From the NCBI RefSeq assembly GCF_900116285.1, contig NZ_FPAJ01000005.1:159910-223909 (forward strand): a stretch of 64,000 nucleotides of DNA. The letters are read 5' to 3'. The notes under the pieces were generated by a model. That model made no database searches. It was not told the origin of the DNA and worked only from the letters and a program-made list of their open reading frames with translations. Positions 8,747 through 15,803 of the stretch are shown piece after piece; the stretch's first letter is position 1; every line of letters starts with the position of its first letter. The DNA is from Sulfitobacter marinus (GTDB lineage: Bacteria; Pseudomonadota; Alphaproteobacteria; Rhodobacterales; Rhodobacteraceae). The translations under genes and the position numbers were made by a program.

Positions 8747-10269
8747 ACGCCACGACACAGGTCGCTAAATGGGACATTTTTGAATTTGAAGCCAAGGCAG
8801 ATGTCCCCGGCAATCCTTATTTGGATACAGAAATCTGGGGGGTCTTTTCGCAAGGAAACCGTCAAATTCGGGTGCCGGGTTTTTATGATGGAGACGGTAG
8901 TTTCAAGGTGCGATTCAGCCCCGACCAGACGGGAAACTGGTCCGTTACAACGCAATCCGATGTCGCCGATCTAGACGGTAAAACCGCAAATTTTACAGTG
9001 ACCGAGGCCCGCGAAGGCGTGCATGGCCCCGTGGGTGTCCGAAATAAATTTCACTTTGCCTATGCCGATGGCACGCCCTATGCGCCGTTTACCACCACCT
9101 GCTACGCATGGACCCACCAACCGGTTGAGATGCAAGAACAGACATTGAAATCTTTGGAATGCGGTGCGTTCAACAAGATGCGGATGTGCGTGTTTCCAAA
9201 GCATTACCCCTACAACCAGAACGATCCGCTGCATGATGTATATGCCGTCAAGCCGGATGGAAAATATGACCCTGACCAACCCAACTTCGAAGCCTTCCAA
9301 CACTTTGAAAACCAGATCGCGCGGTTGGGCGCATTGGGGATCGAAGCCGATGTGATTATTTTCCATCCCTATGATCGCTGGGGCCATTGTCGCTGGACCG
9401 AAGAACAAGACTACCGCTACTTGCGCTATCTTGTGGCACGGATTGCGGCTTATCGGAACGTCTGGTGGTCACTGGCGAATGAATACGACTTTATGCTCGA
9501 TGTGAAACCGATGTCGCGCTGGCACAGGTTCTTTTCGATCATCGAAGAAGGGGACCCTTCGCGTCATCCCAAATCCATCCACCAAGGCTATATCGAAAAC
9601 AGCTACGACCACCGCAAGCCTTGGGTGGCGCATGCGTCCATCCAGCATTTTCAAACCACGGACACTGCAAAATGGCGAGCCGATTATGGCAAACCAATCG
9701 TGAATGACGAAATGCATTACGAGGGCGATATCGTCCAGTGTTGGGGCAGCATTACAGCTGAAACATTGGTGCATCGGTTCTGGATGACGGTGATGAAGGG
9801 CGGTTATGCAGGGCACGGCGAAACCTATTCGCACCCGCAAGATCTGCTATGGTGGGCCAAGGGCGGCGAGCTGCGCGGCCAAAGTGCCGAGCGCATCGCA
9901 TTCCTGCGCGGTATTGTTGAGGAAGACGCGACGAACGGCCTGACCCCATTCGAGGAAATCGACGGGCTGCAAGCATGGCCCAGCCTGGGTGCTGCACGCG
10001 ATGGTGATGTGACATATATCTACCTCGCCGAGCATCGCCCGCTGACCTGGACGCTCGGCTTGCCACAAGACGACGGCACCAATTGGGAGGTCGATATAAT
10101 CGATACGTGGAACATGACCATCACACCTGCCAAACGGGTTGAGGCGCATGTGCCCGTCGCGATCAAACACGCCGAGAAAACGGTTGGCGGCAAGGCAGAC
10201 GCGGGCTTTGGTGTCGAACTGCCTGGCAAGCCAAACCTCTGTGTGCGGGTGCGGCGGAAACGGGCCTAA
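8743..10269 (+). CDS. Glycoside hydrolase-like protein (DUF5060/DUF4038/DUF5605 type)
   Basis: A 508-residue protein. The N-terminal 90 or so residues form a beta-sandwich like DUF5060 (W-x-I-F-E and F-Y-D-G-D-G-S-F-K-V-R-F). A TIM-barrel region of clan GH-A character follows, and a small C-terminal beta domain (DUF5605-like) ends the protein. S-L-A-N-E-Y-D-F offers the acid/base Glu and V-N-D-E-M-H-Y-E-G-D the nucleophile Glu. No signal peptide is present, so it acts in the cytoplasm, presumably on an imported glycoside. DUF4038 relatives include apiosidases (GH140), but the substrate here is not known. It is last in the operon and coupled to the ATPase gene by ATGA. Confidence 0.85.
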   Translation: MNATTQVAKWDIFEFEAKADVPGNPYLDTEIWGVFSQGNRQIRVPGFYDGDGSFKVRFSPDQTGNWSVTTQSDVADLDGKTANFTVTEAREGVHGPVGVRNKFHFAYADGTPYAPFTTTCYAWTHQPVEMQEQTLKSLECGAFNKMRMCVFPKHYPYNQNDPLHDVYAVKPDGKYDPDQPNFEAFQHFENQIARLGALGIEADVIIFHPYDRWGHCRWTEEQDYRYLRYLVARIAAYRNVWWSLANEYDFMLDVKPMSRWHRFFSIIEEGDPSRHPKSIHQGYIENSYDHRKPWVAHASIQHFQTTDTAKWRADYGKPIVNDEMHYEGDIVQCWGSITAETLVHRFWMTVMKGGYAGHGETYSHPQDLLWWAKGGELRGQSAERIAFLRGIVEEDATNGLTPFEEIDGLQAWPSLGAARDGDVTYIYLAEHRPLTWTLGLPQDDGTNWEVDIIDTWNMTITPAKRVEAHVPVAIKHAEKTVGGKADAGFGVELPGKPNLCVRVRRKRA

Positions 10270-10288
10270 GACAAAACACCAGTTCGAT

Positions 10289-10316
10289 AGGGTGCCGGCC
10301 GCAAATCCGGCATCCT
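10289..10316 (+). terminator. Stem-loop after the sugar operon, possible terminator
   Basis: AGGGTGCCGG (10289-10298) pairs with CCGGCATCCT (10307-10316) with one G-U pair and an 8-base loop, 20 bases after the operon's last stop codon. There is no T-run afterwards, so it may act as a 3' stabiliser or a Rho-assisted end rather than a full intrinsic terminator. Confidence 0.5.
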
Positions 10317-10360
10317 AGAATTACGATCCGTGTTGAATGCCTGTTTCCACCTTGTCACGC

Positions 10361-10828
10361 TTACTTACTTGGCTTGAAATGTTTGGCTTCCAACCCGTCA
10401 GCGATTGCTAACCTGTTCCATGCGTTTATCGCCGCGATTTGAAAGCAGATGACGGATAGCTCTTGTGCGTCAAAGTGTTTTTTGGCTTCAGCTACAGCGT
10501 GGGACAGCTCATTTGAATCGTCTAGGCCGGTCATTTTCTTCGCAAGAACGAGTGCAGCTAGGGTGCGGGCAGAAAACCGTTGGCTTGGATCTGCTCGTTT
10601 CAGCGCATCAATCTCCGCCTCAGAAACGCCTTGCGAACTGCTGAGCGCGCTATGCATTGCGACACAGAATCCGCATGAGTTGAGGGCGGAACAATATAGT
10701 CGCACAATTTCCAGCAATCGCGGGGATACGCTTTGGCTTCCAGTGGTGGATCCCACCGAAGCCAACGCCGCTCGACCTTCCGGCCAGTTCGTGAAAACCC
10801 CGATTCTTGGCGATGCCAGATCGGTCAC
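10361..10828 (-). CDS. Carboxymuconolactone decarboxylase/AhpD-like protein
   Basis: A 155-residue protein of the AhpD-like fold. The redox motif C-G-F-C with H four residues later (S-C-G-F-C-V-A-M-H-S, about residues 51-60) is the peroxidase-type dithiol centre, so a role in peroxide or electrophile reduction is plausible. The start is a GTG at 10828 that overlaps the upstream gene's TGA (GTGA), so translation is probably coupled. It is the last gene of a three-gene unit led by an Rrf2 regulator. The family is clear; the substrate is unknown. Confidence 0.85.
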   Translation of the reverse strand: MTDLASPRIGVFTNWPEGRAALASVGSTTGSQSVSPRLLEIVRLYCSALNSCGFCVAMHSALSSSQGVSEAEIDALKRADPSQRFSARTLAALVLAKKMTGLDDSNELSHAVAEAKKHFDAQELSVICFQIAAINAWNRLAIADGLEAKHFKPSK

Positions 10829-11262
10829 GCGGCATGCTCGACTTTGAATGCAGGATAACCGATCTGATGCAAAATGTCGTTCAAATCATAGCTAAAACGC
10901 TCGCCAGACAACAGTCCGTCCCGGAACTGAACCACGACAGTGAACCTGAACCGGATCGGCAGGCCGGTCGCAGGAATGCCGAGGAACGATCCCTTGTGAG
11001 TGCCAACAAAATCGGCTTCCCCAATGGCCATATCATCATTAACCCAATGCAGGCTGGCATTTTCAGTTTGCACGCCAAAGGCATTCCACCACAATTCATA
11101 GTGCTTGCGAGCGTTTTGCCGACCTTCTAGCCGCAGACCAACGGGCTGATCTTCGAAAACAGCTTCCGGGTGGATCGTGGCCAAGGTCCCAGCCATATCA
11201 TGGGCGTCTTCTGCCCTCGTGTGAAGGAGAAGGCATTTTGCATTTTCTGATCGTGTCGACAT
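10825..11262 (-). CDS. SnoaL-like (NTF2-fold) protein
   Basis: A 145-residue protein of the SnoaL/ester-cyclase type. Recognisable parts are the helical start, H-P-E-A-V-F-E-D-Q-P-V-G-L-R-L-E-G-R and the closing strand F-R-D-G-L-L-S-G-E-R-F-S-Y-D. Such proteins are small cone-shaped enzymes or binding proteins with varied substrates. The ATG at 11262 is preferred because GGAACG lies just upstream; an earlier in-frame ATG at 11289 would overlap the Rrf2 gene by 20 bases. Coupled to the AhpD-like gene, it probably helps metabolise the same small molecule. No specific function can be given. Confidence 0.8.
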   Translation of the reverse strand: MSTRSENAKCLLLHTRAEDAHDMAGTLATIHPEAVFEDQPVGLRLEGRQNARKHYELWWNAFGVQTENASLHWVNDDMAIGEADFVGTHKGSFLGIPATGLPIRFRFTVVVQFRDGLLSGERFSYDLNDILHQIGYPAFKVEHAA

Positions 11263-11269
11263 TTCGTTC

Positions 11270-11758
11270 CTATCTTGTGTTGGTTGCAATCCAGCTTGCG
11301 GTTGCTGCCTGATGTTTTGGGTCTACTGCTTGTGCTGATTTTTTGACCAAGTCTTCGAGGGAAACTTGGCGCAAGGTTTCACGCCACGCCTGAGTTGCCG
11401 TGTCCATGACGGCAGCAACAGTACACCGCGACGTGAAATGCCCCGAAACATTCGCACAAACCCCATCGCGCCGGATTTCGCGGCAGTGAAATTCAGGAAC
11501 AATCCCGTCTAACGCGGCGACAATGTCCAGTGTCGAGATCTGACTTGGCGGACGCGCAAGCTTGTATCCGCCATTGCGCCCAGCTGACGCGATCACAAGG
11601 CCAGCAGCCGTTAACTTCTGCATAAGTTTTGCCACGCCACCGGCAGACAATGCATGAAACTCAGCAAGCTTGGTTGCAGGTAGTTCGATATTTTTTGGCC
11701 CACACGCCAACAATAACATTAGGTGAAGCGCGGACTCTGCGGTTGTATCTTTTCTCAT
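11270..11758 (-). CDS. Rrf2-family transcriptional regulator
   Basis: A 162-residue regulator. The winged helix covers about residues 5-85, with wing motif A-G-R-N-G-G-Y-K-L-A-R-P as in IscR/NsrR. Three cysteines follow at about residues 107-127 (H-C-R-E-I-R-R-D-G-V-C and S-R-C), the usual cluster-ligand spacing of Fe-S Rrf2 proteins, so it may sense nitric oxide or redox state through a [2Fe-2S] or [4Fe-4S] centre. The promoter overlaps a perfect inverted repeat right before its ATG, pointing to autorepression. It leads the unit with the SnoaL-like and AhpD-like genes. Confidence 0.9.
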   Translation of the reverse strand: MRKDTTAESALHLMLLLACGPKNIELPATKLAEFHALSAGGVAKLMQKLTAAGLVIASAGRNGGYKLARPPSQISTLDIVAALDGIVPEFHCREIRRDGVCANVSGHFTSRCTVAAVMDTATQAWRETLRQVSLEDLVKKSAQAVDPKHQAATASWIATNTR

Positions 11759-11794
11759 AATACGAAATTTAGATTCGTATTAAATATTTGTCAA
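11759..11794 (-). promoter_or_regulatory. Rrf2 promoter and operator, probably giving a leaderless mRNA
   Basis: On the minus strand TTGACA (11789-11794), a 17-base spacer and TAAATT (11766-11771) form a promoter whose -10 ends only 7 bases before the ATG at 11758. Transcription should therefore start at or next to the A of the start codon, and no ribosome site is visible. AATACGAA (11759-11766) and TTCGTATT (11774-11781) are an 8-base perfect inverted repeat over the -10 box, a likely Rrf2 operator. Confidence 0.7.
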
Positions 11795-12129
11795 CAATCG
11801 CCTTCGCCGCACCTAAGAAAGACGTACCTATTGTCGGGCAATGTGTTCGAAACGGGCGTTCTTGAGAGTGGCTCCAACGGCGACTTTGTCCGCCTTGCGA
11901 CTTTCGCATGCGTCGGCAGCAATGTCTGCCAGCATACCCGAAAACGAAATGAAGCCGTAAGAAACAGATAGCCTATATAAGTATCTCTTAAAGCAGGGAA
12001 TTTGGCGCAATCTGATACAATAATTCCATGGTCTTTCTGGCCACCATAATTCAACAAAAACCCTCTAGCCTTATATGTTCCAAATGGCTTTCATCCAAAG
12101 CGCCCAGCGGTCTATCGCAACCATTCAGA
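11795..12129. other. Non-coding gap between the Rrf2 promoter and fliI
   Basis: About 335 bases with no convincing gene. Short open frames occur on both strands, but none has a plausible protein, ribosome site or family resemblance. No tRNA, terminator or strong repeat was recognised. It separates the Rrf2 unit from the 3' end of fliI and marks the edge of the flagellar cluster. Confidence 0.5.
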
Positions 12130-13473
12130 TCAGGCTTCCGGGCTGATGCCGGCGTTGTCCAGCAGTGCTGCCACCGACGAAAACGCCTCTCCGGGGGTGG
12201 TTTGCTCTGATTTGCGTTGCGTCAGGAAAGCCTCGCAGGGGCCGGCAAAGGCAATTGCACGGTCCAATTCTGGGTTGCTGCCGCTGCGATAGGCACCGAT
12301 GCGGATCAGCTCCTCCATATCGGCATGAGCAGCCAGCGCCCGGTGCGCTGCGCTCAGCAGGGTAAATTCCAGATCGCTGTGACAGTCAGGCAGAGTCCGA
12401 GACACGCTGGACAAAAGATCGATCGCCGGATAGCGGCCCTTTTCCGCGATGCGCCGATCCAAAACGATATGACCGTCCGTGATCCCGCGTACGGCATCGG
12501 CAATCGGATCGTTCATGTCGTCGCCATCCACCAGCACCGTGAAGATCGCAGTAATGTCGCCTTTGCCTTCGGGCCCAGGCCCGGCGCGTTCTAGCATCTG
12601 GGGCAATTCGGAAAATACGGTCGGTGGATAACCCTTTGCCGTTGGTGGCTCGCGCGAGGCAAGGCCGATCTCGCGCTGCGCCATGGCGAAACGTGTGACG
12701 CTATCCATAAGCAGCAGCACATGTTGCCCCTGATCGCGGTAATATTCGGCAACCGCCATCGCAGTCCAGGCTGCCTGGCGCCGCGTGAGGGGCGGTTCGT
12801 CCCCTGTCGCCACGACCAGAACGGCCTTTTTCATTCCCTCTGGCCCCAAATCAGACGCGATGAAGTCCTGCACCTCGCGGCCACGCTCGCCGACCAAGGC
12901 CATCACCACCACGTCGCATTCGGTGTGGCGGGCCAGCATCGCCATCAAGGTTGACTTACCAACGCCCGACCCGGCAAAGATGCCCAGCCGCTGACCCCGA
13001 CACAGCGGCGTAAAGACATCGAGCGCGCGCACATGAGTGGCCAGTTTCGGCCCGATCCGCTTGCGGTCAAAGGCACCGGGCGGCGACCCGCGCAAGGGGC
13101 GCGCTATGCTACCCTCGGGCAAATGCCCCTTGCCATCCAGTGGCTTGGCAGATGCGTTGATCACCCGACCTTTCCAGCTTTCGTCCGGGCGGATCACATC
13201 GCCGCTGGTTTCAACTTCGACGCGGTCCCCCGCCGCCACACCGCGCCACGATCCGAACGGCAACAGCTCGGTGCCTTGCGCGCTTAGACCCACGACCTCG
13301 GCGTGAACAGGCCGATCCGCACCATAAACAATGCAACGATCCCCGATACCAAGCACCCGTTCCAGCCCGACCGCCGTCAGCGTAATACCCGTGATCGCGC
13401 GAACTTCACCGGTGATTTGGGCGTCACCTGCGTTCCGCGCAAAGCTTGTCAGCTCAGAAAAGATGGTTTGCAT
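12130..13473 (-). CDS. fliI: Flagellar export ATPase FliI
   Basis: A 447-residue ATPase of the flagellar type III export apparatus, related to the F1 beta subunit; with FliH it docks substrates at FlhA/FlhB. Walker A G-S-G-V-G-K-S-T is near residues 168-175. V-G-E-R-G-R-E-V, L-L-L-M-D-S-V-T-R-F and the P-P-T-A-K-G-Y-P-P-T-V-F-S-E-L-P stretch specific to the FliI/SctN group are all present. It is transcribed away from flgB from a 68-base AT-rich gap. FliH lies about 10 kb away rather than beside it. Nothing is missing from the catalytic core. Confidence 0.97.
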   Translation of the reverse strand: MQTIFSELTSFARNAGDAQITGEVRAITGITLTAVGLERVLGIGDRCIVYGADRPVHAEVVGLSAQGTELLPFGSWRGVAAGDRVEVETSGDVIRPDESWKGRVINASAKPLDGKGHLPEGSIARPLRGSPPGAFDRKRIGPKLATHVRALDVFTPLCRGQRLGIFAGSGVGKSTLMAMLARHTECDVVVMALVGERGREVQDFIASDLGPEGMKKAVLVVATGDEPPLTRRQAAWTAMAVAEYYRDQGQHVLLLMDSVTRFAMAQREIGLASREPPTAKGYPPTVFSELPQMLERAGPGPEGKGDITAIFTVLVDGDDMNDPIADAVRGITDGHIVLDRRIAEKGRYPAIDLLSSVSRTLPDCHSDLEFTLLSAAHRALAAHADMEELIRIGAYRSGSNPELDRAIAFAGPCEAFLTQRKSEQTTPGEAFSSVAALLDNAGISPEA

Positions 13474-13541
13474 GGATAATTTCCTCTTTGAGAGAAGCTT
13501 ATTATTTACTATACAAGAATTAACTAGGGGGTAGTAAAAAA
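13474..13541. promoter_or_regulatory. Divergent fliI/flgB intergenic promoter region
   Basis: An AT-rich 68-base gap with A/T tracts between divergent genes. It holds the flgB ribosome site AGGGGG and a CAAGAATTA element (13514-13522) related to CAAG(A/G)ATAA elements in four other flagellar gaps. Individual promoter boxes cannot be assigned with confidence. Confidence 0.5.
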
Positions 13542-13946
13542 ATGAACTTGTCTAATCTTTCTATCTTTGGCCTAGCTTCTGACCGGATGACATGGCTTGC
13601 GGCACGGCAACAGGTCACCTCGGAAAATATCGCAAACTCGGCCACGCCCAGCTTTCAGGCGCGCGATGTGACCTCGTTCCAATCGATGCTGGAAAACCGG
13701 ACCTCCACCGATGCCGGGCTAGTCACGACCCATGCCAACCATATTTCCGGCAGATCCGTGAACGCCTCGGGCATCCGCGAAGTTACTGACAGCTCGGCAA
13801 CGGCCGCGACGTTGGACGGGAACACTGTTAATCTGGAAGATCAGGCGATCCGATCCGCCGATATCAGCGATCAGTACAGAATGGCCGCACAGCTCTACCG
13901 CAAGAGCTATGATCTTCTGACAATGGCAGTCACAGGCAGCAGGTAA
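13542..13946 (+). CDS. flgB: Flagellar proximal rod protein FlgB
   Basis: A 134-residue rod subunit, exported through the flagellar apparatus. The N-terminal rod/hook signature is visible as Q-V-T-S-E-N-I-A-N-S-A-T-P-S-F-Q-A-R-D (about residues 25-43), with a C-terminal helical region S-D-Q-Y-R-M-A-A-Q-L-Y-R-K-S-Y-D. Length is normal. It is first of an operon with flgC, fliE, fliQ, a lytic transglycosylase, flhA, fliR and flhB, so the rod base and export gate are made together. Confidence 0.95.
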   Translation: MNLSNLSIFGLASDRMTWLAARQQVTSENIANSATPSFQARDVTSFQSMLENRTSTDAGLVTTHANHISGRSVNASGIREVTDSSATAATLDGNTVNLEDQAIRSADISDQYRMAAQLYRKSYDLLTMAVTGSR

Positions 13947-13955
13947 GGAAAACTC

Positions 13956-14366
13956 ATGGATCCTCTTCAGTCTATCGCCCGTATCGCAGCCAGCGGCATG
14001 ACCGCGCAAACGGCCCGCCTGCGGGTGATCTCGGAAAACGTTGCAAATGCTGAATCCACCGGCACAACCCCCGGAGCAGACCCGTTTCGCCGCAAGACCA
14101 TCAGCTTTTCGGAACTGGTGGACCGTAACAACGGTGCCTCCTTGGTCGAAGTAGGCCGCATCGGGCGCGACCAATCTGATTTCCGGCTCGATTTCGACCC
14201 TTCGCACCCTGCTGCTGATGAAAACGGCTATGTGAAACAGTCAAATGTCGATCCGATCATCGAAATGGCAAACATGCGCGAAGCGTCGCGGAACTACGAA
14301 GCCAATATGAACATGTTCGAGGCCGGTCGCCGAATGCGTGGCCAAATGCTCGACCTGCTGAAGTGA
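13956..14366 (+). CDS. flgC: Flagellar proximal rod protein FlgC
   Basis: A 136-residue rod protein. The family start M-x-P-L-Q-S-I-A-R-I-A-A-S-G-M-x-A-Q and R-V-I-S-E-N-V-A-N-A-E-S-T are clear, as is the C-terminal helix E-A-S-R-N-Y-E-A-N-M-N-M-F-E-A-G-R-R-M conserved in FlgC. It follows flgB by 9 bases and precedes fliE by 7. It assembles with FlgB and FliE at the base of the axial rod. Confidence 0.96.
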   Translation: MDPLQSIARIAASGMTAQTARLRVISENVANAESTGTTPGADPFRRKTISFSELVDRNNGASLVEVGRIGRDQSDFRLDFDPSHPAADENGYVKQSNVDPIIEMANMREASRNYEANMNMFEAGRRMRGQMLDLLK

Positions 14367-14373
14367 TATCAAA

Positions 14374-14700
14374 ATGAGCGATCCCGCCTCTCTTATCTCC
14401 TCTGCCGCCGTTCGCGGTGCCTATCGCACGTCACAGTCTTTAACGGGCCAAAAGGGCGAAGGCGTTGCCGAAGAAGTCAGCGCAAGCAGCTTTTCCAACA
14501 TGGTGCGCAGCGCCTCGGAGGCCGCACTTGAAACCGTGCGCACAGGCGAGGCAACAGCGCAGGCCGGGTTGCGCGGAGAGGCGGACACGCAAAATGTGGT
14601 GGAAGCAATGCTGGCAATGGAATCCACCGTCAAAGTGGCCGTTTCGGTGCGCGACCGCTTTGTCGAAGCCTATCAGGAAATCTTGCGGATGCCGATCTAG
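14374..14700 (+). CDS. fliE: MS-ring/rod junction protein FliE
   Basis: A 108-residue protein linking the FliF ring to the rod. The conserved C-terminal half is seen: Q-N-V-V-E-A-M-L-A-M-E-S-T-V-K-V-A-V-S-V-R-D, then a helix ending A-Y-Q-E-I-L-R-M-P-I. The Ser/Ala-rich N-terminus is the variable part. It sits in the canonical flgB-flgC-fliE order, 3 bases before fliQ. Confidence 0.95.
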   Translation: MSDPASLISSAAVRGAYRTSQSLTGQKGEGVAEEVSASSFSNMVRSASEAALETVRTGEATAQAGLRGEADTQNVVEAMLAMESTVKVAVSVRDRFVEAYQEILRMPI

Positions 14701-14703
14701 GGT

Positions 14704-14973
14704 ATGACAGAAATCCAAGCCTATGAAGTAATCTCGGACACTGTATTGGCCGTGCTTCTGGCCTCTGGCCCCGTGCTGGGCGTTGCATTGATCATCGGCC
14801 TTGTGATCGCGTTCTTTCAGGCGTTGACGCAAATTCAGGAAATGACGCTGACGTTTGTGCCCAAAATCCTGATGATCTTTTTGACACTGCTGGTTGCGAC
14901 CCCGTTCATGTATGCCACGCTCAAAAGCCTGTCGGACACGGTATTCGATCTCATCGGAAGCGGCGGGCTATGA
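14704..14973 (+). CDS. fliQ: Flagellar export gate protein FliQ
   Basis: An 89-residue inner-membrane protein with two hydrophobic hairpin segments (V-L-L-A-S-G-P-V-L-G-V-A-L-I-I-G-L near residues 18-34, and I-L-M-I-F-L-T-L-L-V-A-T-P near 57-69). I-Q-E-M-T-L-T-F-V-P-K between them is the FliQ signature. Its stop overlaps the start of the lytic transglycosylase gene (ATGA). It is part of the FliPQR export gate. Confidence 0.96.
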   Translation: MTEIQAYEVISDTVLAVLLASGPVLGVALIIGLVIAFFQALTQIQEMTLTFVPKILMIFLTLLVATPFMYATLKSLSDTVFDLIGSGGL

Positions 14974-15803
14974 AGCGGGCGCGGTCATTCACCTGTGCTG
15001 GGCTCTTGGCGCTGCTGCTGGGCAACGCGGCGGCGGCGGATGGCTGGGCGCGGTTTTATAGGTTGACCCCGAAACCCACGGTCGAATCCGCAATCTCAAC
15101 CCGCCCCGCGCAGGGCGACGGCATGGGCATTTGCATTCGCGAAATTCTGGCCGCGCAAACCCGCCATGGCATTCCAGACAACTTGCTCTTGGCCATTGGA
15201 TTGCAAGAAGCCGGCACCCGGCGAGGCGGTCACTTCACGGTCTGGCCTTTTGCGGTCAATGCCGCTGGTACGGGGCGGCTATTTGACACCCGCGCTGCCG
15301 CGGTTGAATGGGTCGCTTCGCAGCAGCGGGCTGGCGTCGCATCAATCGACGTTGGCTGCATGCAGATTAATCTGCGCTGGCATCCCGATGCCTTTGCCAC
15401 TGCGGACCAAGGGTTCGATCCGCATGTAAACGTCGATTATGCGGCACGGTTTCTGAAACGGCTGTACAAGCGCACAGGCGATTGGATGCAGGCCGCAGGG
15501 GCATATCATTCCTTTGAACCGGAATACCGCGATGCCTATCTAAGCCGCTTACAAAAGAATATTTCGGCTGCGAATGTCGGGTTGCCCAGATTTGTCGCGC
15601 TTGCCAATGCCACGGGATCATATCACGATGTCCCACGTGCAGTAGTTCCCCGTGAGCCTGCGGGCCGCGTGACCGTGGCGCGGGGCACATGGGGCGCGCA
15701 GCTGGGCGGGGATGCTAATGCACGTAGTTCGCTTTATTCGGCGCAAGACATTCAACCGGTGTTGCCGCAATTCACCATCATGACGTCCGAGACAACCGGA
15801 TGA
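14970..15803 (+). CDS. Lytic transglycosylase of the flagellar cluster (SltF-like)
   Basis: A 277-residue periplasmic muramidase. A signal peptide (about 22 residues, ending N-A-A-A-A) is followed by a soluble lytic transglycosylase domain. Catalytic Glu lies in A-I-G-L-Q-E-A-G (near residue 77), and D-V-G-C-M-Q-I-N-L-R-W-H-P and A-A-G-A-Y-H-S are the supporting family motifs. In Rhodobacter a separate enzyme of this kind (SltF) opens the peptidoglycan for the rod, because FlgJ there lacks a muramidase domain; the same split is seen here (FlgJ at 31112-31414). It is coupled by ATGA overlaps to fliQ and flhA. Calling it SltF is inference from context. Confidence 0.85.
   Translation: MKRARSFTCAGLLALLLGNAAAADGWARFYRLTPKPTVESAISTRPAQGDGMGICIREILAAQTRHGIPDNLLLAIGLQEAGTRRGGHFTVWPFAVNAAGTGRLFDTRAAAVEWVASQQRAGVASIDVGCMQINLRWHPDAFATADQGFDPHVNVDYAARFLKRLYKRTGDWMQAAGAYHSFEPEYRDAYLSRLQKNISAANVGLPRFVALANATGSYHDVPRAVVPREPAGRVTVARGTWGAQLGGDANARSSLYSAQDIQPVLPQFTIMTSETTG

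Noticed and set aside
11791..12057. Short open frames on both strands in the gap before fliI
   Set aside because: No ribosome site, no plausible composition and no family resemblance; treated as non-coding.
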